A DNA stretch of 64,000 nucleotides from Siphonodentalium dalli (taxonomy: Eukaryota > Mollusca > Scaphopoda > Gadilida > Siphonodentaliidae). The first letter of the stretch is position 1. Every line of letters begins with the position of its first letter. This document shows, one piece after another, positions 46,895-54,925 of the stretch. Made by a program: the position numbers and the translations under genes. The stretch spans positions 130,545,030-130,609,029 of the forward strand of contig CP136067.1 in NCBI GenBank assembly GCA_032622095.1. Direction: 5' to 3'. The notes beneath the pieces were generated by a model, which worked only from the letters and a program-made list of their open reading frames with translations, was not told the DNA's origin and did not search any database.

Positions 46895-48735
46895 CCTCCG
46901 TGGAGTTTAATAGGCACTGCTCCTGTGGGTCCTTCCTCCAGTAACCGATCGAATGAGTCCTTAAAAGCGGGAAATTTCTGCAGGGTCCTATCCATATGGA
47001 AATGACTGTCTATGCAAGCTGGTAATGTTGATTCCACACCGTCCGTCGAAGTCACCTCTTCTCCCATCCAGTCCTCAAGATCATCATCCTCCAGCGACAA
47101 ATACTCAGTTGTTGTGGTTTTGAACGGGTCAGGGTCCCCAAAAACATTGTCGGATAAACCAGAGGATACTTCTTCCGATTCCTGGACGGGATCAGCAGTC
47201 TCTTCTTGAGTTTCGACGTGGCCAACTTCCATAGGCACCTCTTCTCTAGCTGCGGATTCCGAAAGTAGGCCCTTAACTGGGCGAACCAGTCCAGTTCCCA
47301 CTTCTTCCTCCTCAGCCATCGTTTCAGATTCCAGAAGTAGGCCCTTAACCGGGCGAGCCAGTCCAGTTCCTACTTCTTCCTCTTCTCGTGGTTCGGATTC
47401 CGAGGGAAGGCCCTTAACCGGGCGAGCCAGTCCAGTTCCCACCTCTTCCTCCTCCCCTTCTGTCATAAGTCCCTGCTCCGTTTCGTCTATCTTCCCACCG
47501 TATCTCTTGCTCCATACCTCACTCCTGGTCTCTTCGGTAGAATCCCTGTTGATAAGTGATCTACGCTGAGATGCCGAACATTTATTTAGCAAGGGGACTA
47601 GCGCCCTCCAGTGAACAAGACAGACCTTAGAGTTAATAGGATTCAGTAGAAACGGTCCCTCAGGTTGAATGAAACCTTCATGTCGAAATTCACTACACAA
47701 GAATTCCATCAGTCGAGAATAAGCATGACTCGCAATAGAGCTTTCGGTTGGAATCCCTCCTTGACCATTAATCTCCTCAACCAACTCTTGATACGAAGAA
47801 TCCCTCATTTCGACCGATTCCAATCCTTCTGCCATGACGACAAGGTCATCCAACCCCGAAAGATACACAGGGGCCATCACAGAAAAGTCCATGTCCTCCA
47901 TTGGCTCCCACAATTTCCGCGAAACATGCGCACCCAGAACATGCCTCTTCAACTTCTGCGTTGTTGCGGAACAGCCGCTGATAGGACAAGGATACACCAG
48001 TTTTCCAGCTTTACGCCGAACTACTCGTCTCCTCCGGTTTTTTAGAGTTGATCTTTTTGACGACACATCAGGTGATTCCGGGATGGGCGATTCCATGGTG
48101 AAGTTGAGCATCTGCCTGGACTTCCGCTCGTATACTTCCTTGAATCCCCATGAAGGAATAATCCCGTCCTCATTTCCTGCGCACAAAATCACACCATTCC
48201 GGGCCTTATACAACTTCAAGCCATTCTTCATACACTTCTCTACGTCGATGGAAATGACTACCGTGCTGATGGACCTCATGCCCGAAATGACAATTACTTT
48301 GTCATCTGGCTCAGCTGTAGCGAAGTGGATGTGTTGACGTTTCATTTTGCTCAGCCCGGTGGTGCAAATCTTCTGCCAAGCCGCCACCGATGTGCCGTGT
48401 AGAACCTTCTCCAACTCCGTGGGAGACGAGACCTCAACCAACTCCAGTTCTGGCACTGGAAAGTCGTGCCCCTGCACCGCTCGGATTTTCCAAGTCCCGT
48501 CCGCCCGATTGACAAGTTGAAACCTCTGCTTCGCACAATTGGCAACCACCCGCTTCACATCTTCCACGTCGACCCCGACCATAGGGGAGCACTCGAGAAG
48601 TTTGGTCAGCTCTCCAAATCCTTCCGAGTCTATCCCGACCGTACAATCCCTTTGTGGAGTATGTCGGAGCACGCGGGAGAAGAAGCGGCCAATTTCCTCA
48701 TCAGAAGGTTTCCTCTTCTTTGGTTGAGACGGCAC
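46840..48735 (-). CDS. Tpt1/KptA-like RNA 2'-phosphotransferase + C2H2 finger + start of TatD
   Basis: The ORF (631 codons; it starts at GTG, and the frame is open further upstream) begins with a basic PKKRK, a possible nuclear localisation signal. Residues 12-200 match the Tpt1/KptA family, which removes a 2'-phosphate from RNA splice junctions using NAD+. SRVLRH gives Arg24-His25, KQRF gives Arg71, IRAVQGH (84-90) and HGT (113-115) are family motifs, and SGMR gives Arg154. These are the four residues essential in yeast Tpt1. Residues 250-270 form a CX4CX9HX4H zinc finger. After an unrecognised region come three acidic copies of EEEVGTGLARPVKGL. DSHFHMD (576-582) opens the TatD domain that continues in another frame at 46894. 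Such a protein inside a retroelement is very unusual. Confidence 0.88.
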   Translation of the reverse strand: MPSQPKKRKPSDEEIGRFFSRVLRHTPQRDCTVGIDSEGFGELTKLLECSPMVGVDVEDVKRVVANCAKQRFQLVNRADGTWKIRAVQGHDFPVPELELVEVSSPTELEKVLHGTSVAAWQKICTTGLSKMKRQHIHFATAEPDDKVIVISGMRSISTVVISIDVEKCMKNGLKLYKARNGVILCAGNEDGIIPSWGFKEVYERKSRQMLNFTMESPIPESPDVSSKRSTLKNRRRRVVRRKAGKLVYPCPISGCSATTQKLKRHVLGAHVSRKLWEPMEDMDFSVMAPVYLSGLDDLVVMAEGLESVEMRDSSYQELVEEINGQGGIPTESSIASHAYSRLMEFLCSEFRHEGFIQPEGPFLLNPINSKVCLVHWRALVPLLNKCSASQRRSLINRDSTEETRSEVWSKRYGGKIDETEQGLMTEGEEEEVGTGLARPVKGLPSESEPREEEEVGTGLARPVKGLLLESETMAEEEEVGTGLVRPVKGLLSESAAREEVPMEVGHVETQEETADPVQESEEVSSGLSDNVFGDPDPFKTTTTEYLSLEDDDLEDWMGEEVTSTDGVESTLPACIDSHFHMDRTLQKFPAFKDSFDRLLEEGPTGAVPIKLHGGWLCSVIPTRFRPRKIST

Positions 48736-50692
48736 TTGGAGCTCCGGTTGAGTAGAGATCCTTTTTGAGTTTTCGGGTACGTGCAGTAGTGGCAGCCGAT
48801 GGAACAGTTTGTCGTGTCTGCCTTGGTGTTCCTGAAGAAGACTTTTCTGGAAGTACAGAGGGTATCGTTAGATCATGTACAACATGGGTGGAAGGTGTTA
48901 CCCCTGATACCCTGACTACTCTCTGTTTAGTTCTACTTCCAATTTTAATAAAGTCTTCTTGACCACTAGATTTCGCCGATTCAACAAATTTCTTATTTGC
49001 ATCCACCGAAAACTTGACATGAATATTTGGCCATTGAGAGGGATTAGCCCGGCATGGCACAGGCCCATCCCCCACCCTAGCCAAGCATTCCAAAATTACA
49101 TTTGTATCTGGACAAATTTTAGAAGTTTCGCTTCTCAATGACGATGAAGCGGTCGGTGGTGCACCCACGGCTGATGACAAAATCTGATTTGGCCCCACTA
49201 TTTCCATCGGCTTCTGAACTGAATCCACCGCATCGGACCCACTTAGCCCGGATGAACCAGGCCTGTTGGGAACCGATCCAGGGAAACCTTTCCTGGTCTT
49301 ACTTGGACAAGCAATCGGCTTTAAAAAGGAATCCACTGTACCAGACCCACCTAGCCCGGATGAACCAGCCCTGTTGGGCACCGATACAGGGAAAGCTTTT
49401 CTCGGCTTACTTGTACAAGTCTTCACATATTCATCCTTGTATTCCAGTTTCCCCATAACTGACATGCCTGGTACCGGTTTTCCCATACCTCTCCCGATTC
49501 CACACAACAAACCGGGCTGAAAGAGACCTCTTCCTATTGAGCGTTTTCCCACCCCCATGTTTTCTTTATTTCCATCTCCAGCTATTCCGGCAGAGCCAGA
49601 ACCACTAGCGATGGAAACTCCCTGCTTCTGAGTGATCGAGACAATATCATTCCCAGAAGCCCTTTCCTTCACCCCCACAACCGTATCCCCAGCTATTCCG
49701 GCAGGGCCAGAACCACTCGAGACAGGCCATACAGGTGATTGCGTTGTCGAAGAAGCGAACAGAGATTCCGGTGTCCCATCTCCAGCTATTCCGGCAGAGC
49801 CATAACCACTACAGACAAAGCTCCCGGATCCCTGAATAACGGTTGCAGCTGTATTCTCAATTTCTGGGGCCCTTCCCATCACCGGTATCGCCACATCTCC
49901 AGCTATTCCGGCAGAGCCAGAACCGCTCAAGACGGGCCACACAAGTGCTGGTGAGATTGCGACTTTAGGTGTCCTATCTCCAGCTATTCCGGCAGAGCCA
50001 GAACCACCTGAGATAGGCCACCCAGATGTTGGAATGATTGCAGAAGCGAGTTGAGATTCCGGTGCCTTATCCCTAGTTATTCCGGCAGAGCCAGAACCAC
50101 CAGAGACACGACCCCCTGATCCCTGAATGACCGAAGCCCCCTGTTCTGGTGACTTACAGTGGGTATACTGAATGGCTACCATTTTCCCTGTTGTTGTTGT
50201 ATCTGTGCTTTTGACAGGAAGTGTTGATCTTACCACTTTTTTCGTGGAAGGTTTTGTTGAGGCTTTACAGAAATCGCCCAGATGTTCTACAATGAAACTC
50301 TTATCAAAGTGGTAATTTGCATGATCGTATGCTGCCCGTAGCCACCCAGTATTTCCCTCGCTCTTTGCAATCTTTATTTGACCTGCAAATAGGGCTTGTT
50401 GTTGTTTCCCAGTGATACTGTTGTCACATATCAAAGGATAGACAGCTTGCTTTACCGGTACCAGGACATGTTTGGCATTCTGCCCACGCAGAAATTCACC
50501 AAAAGGCGTAGCTCCGGACCAACCTGGTTGGCCGGGGGTTATGGGTGCACTACTACCTTCACTGCTGGGTTTCGACGAGTCCCTTCCGCCTTTCCACGTC
50601 GCCTTCCGCGAGTCCCGGCGATCATTAGAGTTCACCCTATTCGTGGGTCGGCTCCGTCTATACCTGTCACGGGATCCTCGTCCTGAATCCAT
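48701..50692 (-). CDS. Accessory ORF A, repeat-rich protein of unknown function
   Basis: The ORF has 663 codons from an ATG (MDSGRGSRDRYRR) located 43 nt after the integrase stop. The N-terminus is Arg/Ser-rich. Residues about 45-145 look globular (TPFGEFLRGQNAKHVLV, then LRAAYDHANYHFDKSFI) but match nothing I know. The middle has six copies of GSGSAGIAGD spaced 25-50 residues apart. Then come two PNRxGSSGLxGS modules, which resemble the PGSxGL motif of gag. A second possibly folded part is near CRANPSQWPNIHVKFSVDAN. The ORF ends in TKEEETF and overlaps the next ORF (Tpt1-like) in the +1 frame. The frame open for Tpt1 continues at least to about 48830. The two may be one protein broken at a five-A run (48762-48766), or may be linked by frameshifting. 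Confidence 0.7.
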   Translation of the reverse strand: MDSGRGSRDRYRRSRPTNRVNSNDRRDSRKATWKGGRDSSKPSSEGSSAPITPGQPGWSGATPFGEFLRGQNAKHVLVPVKQAVYPLICDNSITGKQQQALFAGQIKIAKSEGNTGWLRAAYDHANYHFDKSFIVEHLGDFCKASTKPSTKKVVRSTLPVKSTDTTTTGKMVAIQYTHCKSPEQGASVIQGSGGRVSGGSGSAGITRDKAPESQLASAIIPTSGWPISGGSGSAGIAGDRTPKVAISPALVWPVLSGSGSAGIAGDVAIPVMGRAPEIENTAATVIQGSGSFVCSGYGSAGIAGDGTPESLFASSTTQSPVWPVSSGSGPAGIAGDTVVGVKERASGNDIVSITQKQGVSIASGSGSAGIAGDGNKENMGVGKRSIGRGLFQPGLLCGIGRGMGKPVPGMSVMGKLEYKDEYVKTCTSKPRKAFPVSVPNRAGSSGLGGSGTVDSFLKPIACPSKTRKGFPGSVPNRPGSSGLSGSDAVDSVQKPMEIVGPNQILSSAVGAPPTASSSLRSETSKICPDTNVILECLARVGDGPVPCRANPSQWPNIHVKFSVDANKKFVESAKSSGQEDFIKIGSRTKQRVVRVSGVTPSTHVVHDLTIPSVLPEKSSSGTPRQTRQTVPSAATTARTRKLKKDLYSTGAPSAVSTKEEETF

Positions 50693-50735
50693 GTCTGGAT
50701 ACTGGAATGATCATACAAGGATATTAGAGAATCTG

Positions 50736-51800
50736 TCACTCATTACACTCAGGGCAGAAATACTTATTTATTTTCTTAGCAGCTTTCTGCGTAACTTGAA
50801 CACACGCCCCGTGATACCATTCGAGACACACATCGCATTGAATCATGAATTCATTATCATAGGGTTGTCTACAAATACAATAGATGGGTTGAGTTAATCC
50901 CGACCCACTATCTGCAAGCGACTTCTGAACTACCTGAACCCACCGAGGGAAGCTGAGCTCCCTACACAATTTGATGCGATCATAATGTAAAACCACTTCA
51001 GTGCTTCTTAAACGCACAAAAAGATTTGATGTTATGACATTTATAATCACACCGGGACCCTTCCAGTTCGCTTGCAGCTTTTTGCATTTACCCTTCATAG
51101 TGGCGGTATCTCTCATGTATATCACATCCCCCCTTTTGAAGGGACGTTTAAGAGTACGGGTGTTAAAGTTACCTTTCATCACCTTTTGAGCAGTCTGTAA
51201 GTTCTCTCTCGCTACCTCATGGGCGCTTAGAATGGCCTCCTCCAGATCCAACACAAATTGTGGAATATTGTCGTGGACTGGCTTACCTTTTGAGGGAATA
51301 ATGAGGTCTACTGGTTTATTCACCTCACGACCCAACATTAAAACATTTGCCGTATAACCAGTTTGCCTATTCACAGCGGATCGGAGTGCCCCAGCTAATT
51401 GTGGTAAAAATACATCCCACGATTTTTGTTTCTTAGCTGTGAAGCAACGCACGGCGTCCATGAGGGTCAGGTTATACCTCTCAACCTGTCCGTTCCCAGA
51501 CGGCCGATAAGGGGTACAACGGGATTTGTGGATATTCATAACTTTACATACAGCCGCAAAAAGGTTACTTTCAAAATTTCTGCCCTGGTCGGTAAATATC
51601 TCAAACGGGAAACCAAACCGTGAGAAAAATTCATTAACTGCTGCTAAGGCAGTAACTTCTGCAGTTTGGGATGGCATGGGGATAAACTCTACCCATTTAG
51701 AGAATTGGTCCACCATCATGAGGATGTACTCATTGCCCTTCTCTGTTTTCGGCAGAGGACCCAAAAAATCAAGGTGGACCCTTTCCATGGGGTAACCCGC
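50736..51800 (-). CDS. Integrase catalytic core with C-terminal PHD finger
   Basis: The integrase core has its DDE triad in VHLDFLG (Asp), FTDQGRNF (Asp) and NGQVERYN (Glu). The C-terminal part has a GPY/F-type module (NWKGPGVI...VVLHYDRIKL). It ends with a PHD finger of Cys4-His-Cys3 pattern: YCICRQPYDNEFMIQCDVC, WYHGAC and FCPEC. This finger closely resembles those of PHF8/KDM7 proteins, which read H3K4me3; the cage-type residues Tyr, Tyr, Met and Trp are all present. Integrase inserts the cDNA, and the PHD may direct it to marked chromatin, as chromodomains do in chromoviruses. An in-frame TAG at 51801 separates the core from the zinc-binding domain. Confidence 0.92.
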   Translation of the reverse strand, partial: AGYPMERVHLDFLGPLPKTEKGNEYILMMVDQFSKWVEFIPMPSQTAEVTALAAVNEFFSRFGFPFEIFTDQGRNFESNLFAAVCKVMNIHKSRCTPYRPSGNGQVERYNLTLMDAVRCFTAKKQKSWDVFLPQLAGALRSAVNRQTGYTANVLMLGREVNKPVDLIIPSKGKPVHDNIPQFVLDLEEAILSAHEVARENLQTAQKVMKGNFNTRTLKRPFKRGDVIYMRDTATMKGKCKKLQANWKGPGVIINVITSNLFVRLRSTEVVLHYDRIKLCRELSFPRWVQVVQKSLADSGSGLTQPIYCICRQPYDNEFMIQCDVCLEWYHGACVQVTQKAAKKINKYFCPECNE

Positions 51801-52196
51801 CTAATAAGATTGTAAGGCAGCCTTTGGGTGTCTATTTGGTTTCTTACTTAAATTGCATGCCTTACAAGCTGCCACCCAACCCTCCACATCTTTAGTCAGC
51901 CCATACCAGTAATACGAGTCCTGAACTCGTTGTTTTGTCCGTGCAATGCCCTGGTGACCGGACAAAGGAATATCATGGCACAACATGAGGACCTCCCTTT
52001 TCAATTTCCCGGGAACCACAACCACTTCTCTCCCAGACTTCCTCACTTTGTACAACAAGTTATCTTTGAGCATAAAAATCTCCTTATTTAGCCAAAAATA
52101 CTTAGACGCTGGGCCTGCTATAAATAGCTCAGATTCCGATGGTTCCCTTTGGGTCTCCAACCAATCCAGGATTATGCTGATATCTCGATCCTGGGA
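51801..52196 (-). CDS. Integrase zinc-binding (HHCC) domain
   Basis: The segment reads LYKVRKSGREVVVVPGKL, then LCHDIPLSGHQG (two His), DSYYWYGLTKDVEGWV and ACKACNLSKK (two Cys): the H2C2 domain preceding gypsy integrase cores. It is in the same frame as the core but closed by TAG at 51801-51803, and is preceded by an in-frame TAA at 52197. Both stops are one C-to-T step from a glutamine codon. As it stands, the protein is broken here. Confidence 0.88.
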   Translation of the reverse strand, partial: SQDRDISIILDWLETQREPSESELFIAGPASKYFWLNKEIFMLKDNLLYKVRKSGREVVVVPGKLKREVLMLCHDIPLSGHQGIARTKQRVQDSYYWYGLTKDVEGWVAACKACNLSKKPNRHPKAALQSY

Positions 52197-52556
52197 TTAG
52201 AATTCCCTGAGTTCCTCCCCAGTATAAGTGGGCAAAGACACAGAACTTACTGCAATGAGTGGTCCCGAAATGTCCACACTGGTAATGGGTATACAAGTAT
52301 GAGGAGAAGACGGTCTGACGATTACAGGCTTATGTGTCTCCAGAACTTCACTTGGCAGGGATAGCAGTTCTGAGAAGGGTTCTCTATACCGCCTACCCGT
52401 GCCAGGATCAACAGTTCCCCACATAGCTGTAGCATTTGGGGCTTCACTAGGTGCGGTTTGTCCTACACCCGGGTCAATAGCCCCCCCCCCCCTGTTTCAG
52501 AAGTTTCATCCCAGCGAGTTTGGTCCTTGGGTGCACTCTCCCTTAAGAGAGATTTG
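52197..52556 (-). pseudogene. RNase H to integrase linker, disrupted
   Basis: It is a proline- and serine-rich linker. 52197-52424 is open (GRRYREPFSELLSLPSE...). Upstream a run of 12 C (G12 in element sense) at 52481-52492 changes the frame, and a further change is needed near 52560. The linker does not contain catalytic motifs. Confidence 0.6.
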
Positions 52557-53675
52557 TTAAACACCCTCCCTACTCAGCTGAGAATCATGCACCTCTAGTC
52601 CCAAAGAATGGCTCGGAACCCTGTCTCTCCCATTTGATTGGAAAGGTTCCTCTTCATCCTTGGGATTCGATTCGAACTGAATCCCTCCCGGGTCCCAGAC
52701 CATACGTTCCATCCCCAACTTCGAAACTGCTGGGGGCACTTGACAACTTGGTGACCCCCCTGGGTCCCCCACCGGATGGACGATGCCTGGAGACTGAGTT
52801 TCGTCGTCCCCTCCATGCGGCCTGGAAACAGGACCTGACACCCCTGACTGAAGACCTTCCATTCCCACCCCCGAATCTTCCTCCTCCCATAGGTGATAGA
52901 TGTCCAAAGGATCATCATCGAGGCTGGTGGGTACAGAAAGGGGCGTCCCTGGCCTTACTCTTATCTGTCGTACGGCTCGAAAACCGCCTGACGCCAGTGG
53001 AATTACATAATCTACCTCGTCTGAAAACCTCTCCCACCTCTCCTGGGCCCTGGAACAATACTTGCAGCCCTCACAGGGTAATGATTTCACCCCCAATTTC
53101 GGGCAACACTCCCCCCATGGAATCCGACTGAGAGCATCAGCATTGATGTGCTGATCTCCCTTCCGGTGTTTTACTACCATGTTATATTGGCTGAGCTCTT
53201 CAAGCCATCGAGCCAACTGACCTTGGGGCTCCCGAAATCCTATCAACCAAGCAAGGCTACCGTGATCCGTCCGGACCGTAAATTCCCGACCCAGGAGATA
53301 ATGTCGATATTGACGGGTAAATAGAACCACAGCGAGCAACTCTTTACGGGTTGTGCAATAGTTACGCTGTTCTTTCGTTAGAGATAGACTACCGTAATGG
53401 ATAACTCGTTCCCTCCCCTCCTGGAACTGAATTAATTCAGCACCAACACAGAAACCAGAACTATCTGTGTCAAGAATGAATGGGTCTACATTGTTTGGCA
53501 ATGTTAAAGCCGGAGGCTTTGATAGGGCCTGTCGGATTGATTCAAAAGCCCTGGCTTGGTCCTCCCCCCACACAAAAGGATTCCTACTTGTAACTAAGTA
53601 AAGTGGTTGGGCTAACTTTGCATAATCCTTTACGAAAGTTCGGTGGTAGTTAGCCAAGCCCAAAAACATTTCCAC
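52557..53675 (-). CDS. RT connection and RNase H domain
   Basis: The ORF starts MEMFLGLANYHRTFVKDYA, the conserved thumb/connection motif of gypsy RTs (FLGLxNYYRxFI). RNase H follows, of the type that degrades RNA in RNA-DNA hybrids: LDTDSSGFCVGAEL (Asp), TRKELLAVV (Glu), VRTDHGSLAWL (Asp) and ADALSRIPWG at the end. The rest is a Pro/Gly-rich tail. It is in a different frame from RT at 53630-54925; the overlap reads GLPPEME in one frame and WPTPRNG in the other, and the frame change is around 53720-53735. Confidence 0.9.
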   Translation of the reverse strand: MEMFLGLANYHRTFVKDYAKLAQPLYLVTSRNPFVWGEDQARAFESIRQALSKPPALTLPNNVDPFILDTDSSGFCVGAELIQFQEGRERVIHYGSLSLTKEQRNYCTTRKELLAVVLFTRQYRHYLLGREFTVRTDHGSLAWLIGFREPQGQLARWLEELSQYNMVVKHRKGDQHINADALSRIPWGECCPKLGVKSLPCEGCKYCSRAQERWERFSDEVDYVIPLASGGFRAVRQIRVRPGTPLSVPTSLDDDPLDIYHLWEEEDSGVGMEGLQSGVSGPVSRPHGGDDETQSPGIVHPVGDPGGSPSCQVPPAVSKLGMERMVWDPGGIQFESNPKDEEEPFQSNGRDRVPSHSLGLEVHDSQLSREGV

Positions 53676-54925
53676 ATCCTTTCCATTTCGGGGGGTAGGC
53701 CACTCCAGGATAGCCTCAGAAGCACCCTACCCATTTCCACCCCATCCTGACTTACTGTTCGACCCAAAAACTGAATTTTCTTCTGGAACAGCACAGATTT
53801 ACGGGGTTTTAGTTTCAACCTGTGCTGCCGAAACCTAGACAAGACTACACTCAGGTTTTTTAAATGATCCAAATAGTCTAAACCCATAACAACGCAATCA
53901 TCCACGAACGCCAAAGCTACTTTCCACATCAGTCCTTGAAGAACTAGATTAATAGCCCTACAATAACTAGCTGGCGCCCCTGACAAACCGAAACTCATTC
54001 GTTTAAATTCAAACAGCCCGTATTTTGTAATGAAAGCGGACTTACATTGGTCTTCTGTTTTGATTCGTAATTGATAATACGCCTGATTAGAATCGACTTT
54101 GGTTAGCCATTTGGTACCGGCTAACGCATCTAAACACTGGTCAACTAACGGAACCGGGTATAAATCTCGTTTAGTGACTGAATTCAGCCTCCGATAATCC
54201 AAGCACCACCTAACGGAACCATCAGATTTGCGAATTAACACGGGGGCGGAACACCAATCACTAGAACTTGGTTGAATTATACCGGCTTCAAGCAATTTGT
54301 TTAAGTGCGATTCTTCCTCCTCTACAAAATGAGCTGGGGTACGACGCATCCGGAGTTTAACCGGAAGCGCATCCCCAGTTGGGATTTCATGTTGAATTAA
54401 ATCAAAATCCCCAAGGTCATAATCATGTTGGGCAAATACATCTTGGAATTCAATCAACAATTTTCGCAAGCCCAATTGTTCAATTTCTGATAAGTGACCT
54501 CGCGACCTCTCGTAGAAGTCCACTAGATAAGAAGGTATCTCGTCGGCGTTTTGTGCAACCGATACTTTATTGGCACATGGCATTGGTAATGTTTGTGTGA
54601 TTGAGTCCATGACAGCCGCACCTGGTGTGGCAATATCCTGAGTGACCAACTGACCCCTTCGTAACCGTATCGCCCTGTCAGTCAGATTAACCACACATGC
54701 AACTGGAGATTCCGTGTTAGAGTGAAAACTACTGGCCACCAAAAGTGAGGGCTCATGAAAAGAACGCTCCAAAACGAAATCACCATTCAAATTTGATGTT
54801 TTACACTTAACCAAGGCTATCCTATGAGGTGGGATGGTTCTAGTCGATTTCATATATACTTCCGAACAAATGTTATCAACTTGCCTCAGTAACTCATTGG
54901 GTGCCGACAAAATATCAGGTCCCTG
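53630..54925 (-). CDS. Reverse transcriptase domain
   Basis: The palm and finger motifs are in order: LLEAGIIQPSSSDWCSAPV, KSDGSVRWCLDYRRLN, LTKVDSNQAYYQLRI, FKRMSFGLSGAPA, ALAFVDDCVVMG with the catalytic FVDD (near 53897-53908), and LKLKPRKSVLFQ. These are diagnostic of Ty3/gypsy reverse transcriptases. The domain is in the same frame as the protease upstream but separated from it by TGA at 54926-54928. No ATG lies at the start, so it must be made as part of a polyprotein. Confidence 0.93.
   Translation of the reverse strand, partial: QGPDILSAPNELLRQVDNICSEVYMKSTRTIPPHRIALVKCKTSNLNGDFVLERSFHEPSLLVASSFHSNTESPVACVVNLTDRAIRLRRGQLVTQDIATPGAAVMDSITQTLPMPCANKVSVAQNADEIPSYLVDFYERSRGHLSEIEQLGLRKLLIEFQDVFAQHDYDLGDFDLIQHEIPTGDALPVKLRMRRTPAHFVEEEESHLNKLLEAGIIQPSSSDWCSAPVLIRKSDGSVRWCLDYRRLNSVTKRDLYPVPLVDQCLDALAGTKWLTKVDSNQAYYQLRIKTEDQCKSAFITKYGLFEFKRMSFGLSGAPASYCRAINLVLQGLMWKVALAFVDDCVVMGLDYLDHLKNLSVVLSRFRQHRLKLKPRKSVLFQKKIQFLGRTVSQDGVEMGRVLLRLSWSGLPPEMERMWKCFWAWLTTTELS

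Noticed and set aside
49138-50686. Plus-strand ORFs opposite accessory ORF A and opposite gag
   Set aside because: They mirror the repeats of the minus-strand genes and carry no domain.
51801-51803. Programmed stop-codon readthrough in integrase
   Set aside because: A TAG inside integrase between the zinc-binding and core domains serves no known purpose; mutation or error is simpler. The same reasoning applies to TAA 52197.
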